13,994 bases of DNA from NCBI GenBank assembly GCA_025354075.1, contig JANXNO010000072.1:1-13994 (forward strand), read 5' to 3'. Positions within the stretch are counted from its first letter, which is position 1; each line of letters starts with the position of its first letter. The translations under genes and the position numbers were made by a program. Under the pieces are notes generated by a model, which did not search any database, was not told the origin of the DNA, and worked only from the letters and a program-made list of their open reading frames with translations. This document shows positions 13,004-13,994 of the stretch, piece after piece. This DNA is from Burkholderiales bacterium. GTDB lineage: Bacteria; Pseudomonadota; Gammaproteobacteria; Burkholderiales; Casimicrobiaceae.

Positions 13004-13994
13004 ACTTATGTATCCTTTGTTGGACCGCCTTTGCTGCCAGCATGAACTGAGAACGACTAGTGGGTGGCTGCTGATACTGCGTGAGATCGTGCTGGGTGCT
13101 TCGGAGCCAAAGTGATTTCCAAACCGGCGCTGCAGCCGACGCTCGCCACAAGCGGCGTCGGTCGCTGCCGTCAACCTTCGCTATACCACTCAGCAGCGCA
13201 CTGACACAACGTTGCGCCGAAGCTTCTGCCCGTTGCAACGTCGCCGCTGGTATCTGACGCGTCAGCGCCGTGGTGTCGCGCCCAAACGTTCGCCGCAGCA
13301 CCAGCGCCGCAACGGCCAGCGGGAAGCTGCATCGCGTTTGGACGCATCGCTCGACAACGTCGGCGGCGCTTTCGGCATTCAGCAAATCGAATGTGTGCGC
13401 GAGATCGAGCCAAGTCTTGAACCCCAGCCAGTCTGAGCTAACCATGTGCGTCAGTTGAATGCGCCACAGCACCGACGGCGAGAACCACGGCACACGGGTC
13501 TCGAAAATGTTCAGCATATTCGCAGCGGCATCGTCGTACAGCTCTAAGTCGTCCACCGCGCACGGAGTCCACCGGCTCGCGAGCCGCCAGTGAAAATCGA
13601 CGGAAATTAATCCTTCAACGCTGGTGAACGAGACCTCCCGGAAGCGCGCTAAAAAGCGTTTATCCAAAAACCACTCGTGTGCAATATTCGTCCGGAATCC
13701 GCAGTTGGTCAGGCACTTCGCGGCATCGGCCACGGCGTATGGGGGAACGATGATGTCAATATCCGACGAATTTCGCAGAAGCACGTCGCCGTACGCCGCC
13801 TGCGCAAGAAACTGCCCCTTAAACACACGCATCGGTATAGATCGTTTGCCAAACTCACGTCCCAGTTGCAACGACATGTTTGCCGCAAATCCTGCCAACA
13901 CGAGCGCGCCTTGAAAGCGACGACTCAATTCGTCCAACACCGCTGTGGGGCAGCCGCTACCCTTGGCAGCGGCGCGATGCAAGAACCACGAAAT
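12978..13994 (-). CDS. Nucleotidyltransferase-fold protein of the lasso cluster (N-terminus missing)
   Basis: At least 338 codons, open to the right edge, so the gene starts outside the window; a TTG at 13982 is in frame but unlikely as the true start. The protein fits the uncharacterised nucleotidyltransferase family (NTP_transf_5, Pfam PF14907) often found in lasso clusters. Conserved parts are MRVFKGQFLAQAAYGDVLLRNSSDIDIIVP: the FKG and YGD motifs, an Arg, and the DxD pair of the metal site. The C-terminal half is mostly helical. In the pseudomycoidin pathway the homologous gene, acting after the kinase, was linked to adding sugar to the phosphorylated peptide. A similar role here is an inference. 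It overlaps the exporter start by 26 bases and comes first among the visible genes of the minus arm. Confidence 0.85.
   Translation of the reverse strand: MSWFLHRAAAKGSGCPTAVLDELSRRFQGALVLAGFAANMSLQLGREFGKRSIPMRVFKGQFLAQAAYGDVLLRNSSDIDIIVPPYAVADAAKCLTNCGFRTNIAHEWFLDKRFLARFREVSFTSVEGLISVDFHWRLASRWTPCAVDDLELYDDAAANMLNIFETRVPWFSPSVLWRIQLTHMVSSDWLGFKTWLDLAHTFDLLNAESAADVVERCVQTRCSFPLAVAALVLRRTFGRDTTALTRQIPAATLQRAEASAQRCVSALLSGIAKVDGSDRRRLWRASAAAPVWKSLWLRSTQHDLTQYQQPPTSRSQFMLAAKAVQQRIHKFAPFSRRI
13013..13018 (-). promoter_or_regulatory. Ribosome binding site deciding the exporter start
   Basis: AAAGGA lies nine bases before a TTG at 13003 and inside the end of the nucleotidyltransferase gene. It supports a TTG start and close translational coupling of the two genes. 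Confidence 0.55.

Noticed and set aside
13004..13174. N-terminal extension of the ABC exporter to a TTG at 13174
   Set aside because: It would overlap the nucleotidyltransferase by almost 200 bases and add Arg/Ser-rich sequence foreign to exporters; the TTG at 13003 has a ribosome binding site.
1..13994. tRNA, rRNA, CRISPR array, insertion sequence or transposase
   Set aside because: None was seen: no direct-repeat arrays, no transposase-like protein, and no tRNA-like sequence in the gaps.

Overview
The window looks like chromosomal DNA of a Gram-negative bacterium, most likely a betaproteobacterium such as a member of the Burkholderiales. The placement is an inference from the outer-membrane exopolysaccharide export genes and the general style of the proteins; no marker gene is present. 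Two unrelated gene sets lie side by side.

Left part (1-5638, all on the minus strand): a tightly spaced exopolysaccharide operon. In transcription order it encodes a PHP-type tyrosine phosphatase (CpsB/YwqE-like), a short periplasmic Wza-like export protein, a Wzc-like chain-length regulator/tyrosine autokinase with a C-terminal tyrosine cluster, an unusual membrane-anchored J-domain protein, and the first codons of one more gene at the left edge. Gaps between genes are 11-19 bases. Kinase and phosphatase probably form the phosphorylation cycle that controls polymer length and export.

Middle (5639-6331): a divergent region of about 690 bases with no intact gene. It holds a decayed fragment that reads like the N-terminus of an asparagine-synthetase-type lasso cyclase, broken by in-frame stops, and several TTGGC/GCCAA inverted pairs.

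Right part (6332-13994): a lasso-peptide biosynthetic cluster in two converging arms. The plus arm encodes the leader peptidase B2, a 28-codon open frame, the lasso cyclase C, the precursor A, and a SAM-dependent methyltransferase. The minus arm, in transcription order, encodes a nucleotidyltransferase-fold protein (cut by the right edge), an ABC exporter D, the PqqD-like leader-binding protein B1, and an HPr-kinase-like peptide kinase. A compound hairpin lies where the two arms meet.

Expected pathway: B1 binds the precursor leader, whose YxxPxVxxxGxxxxxTx motif is intact; B2 cuts after Met38; C closes an isopeptide ring; the kinase, nucleotidyltransferase and methyltransferase decorate the product; D exports it. 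The most unusual point is the precursor. The predicted core, KTGTKTDNSSNPTKP, has no hydrophobic or aromatic residue apart from proline, starts with lysine, has its only acidic residue at position 7, and lacks the C-terminal serine known to be the target of related kinases. It may be a new type of decorated lasso peptide, or a related RiPP that is not a classical lasso.
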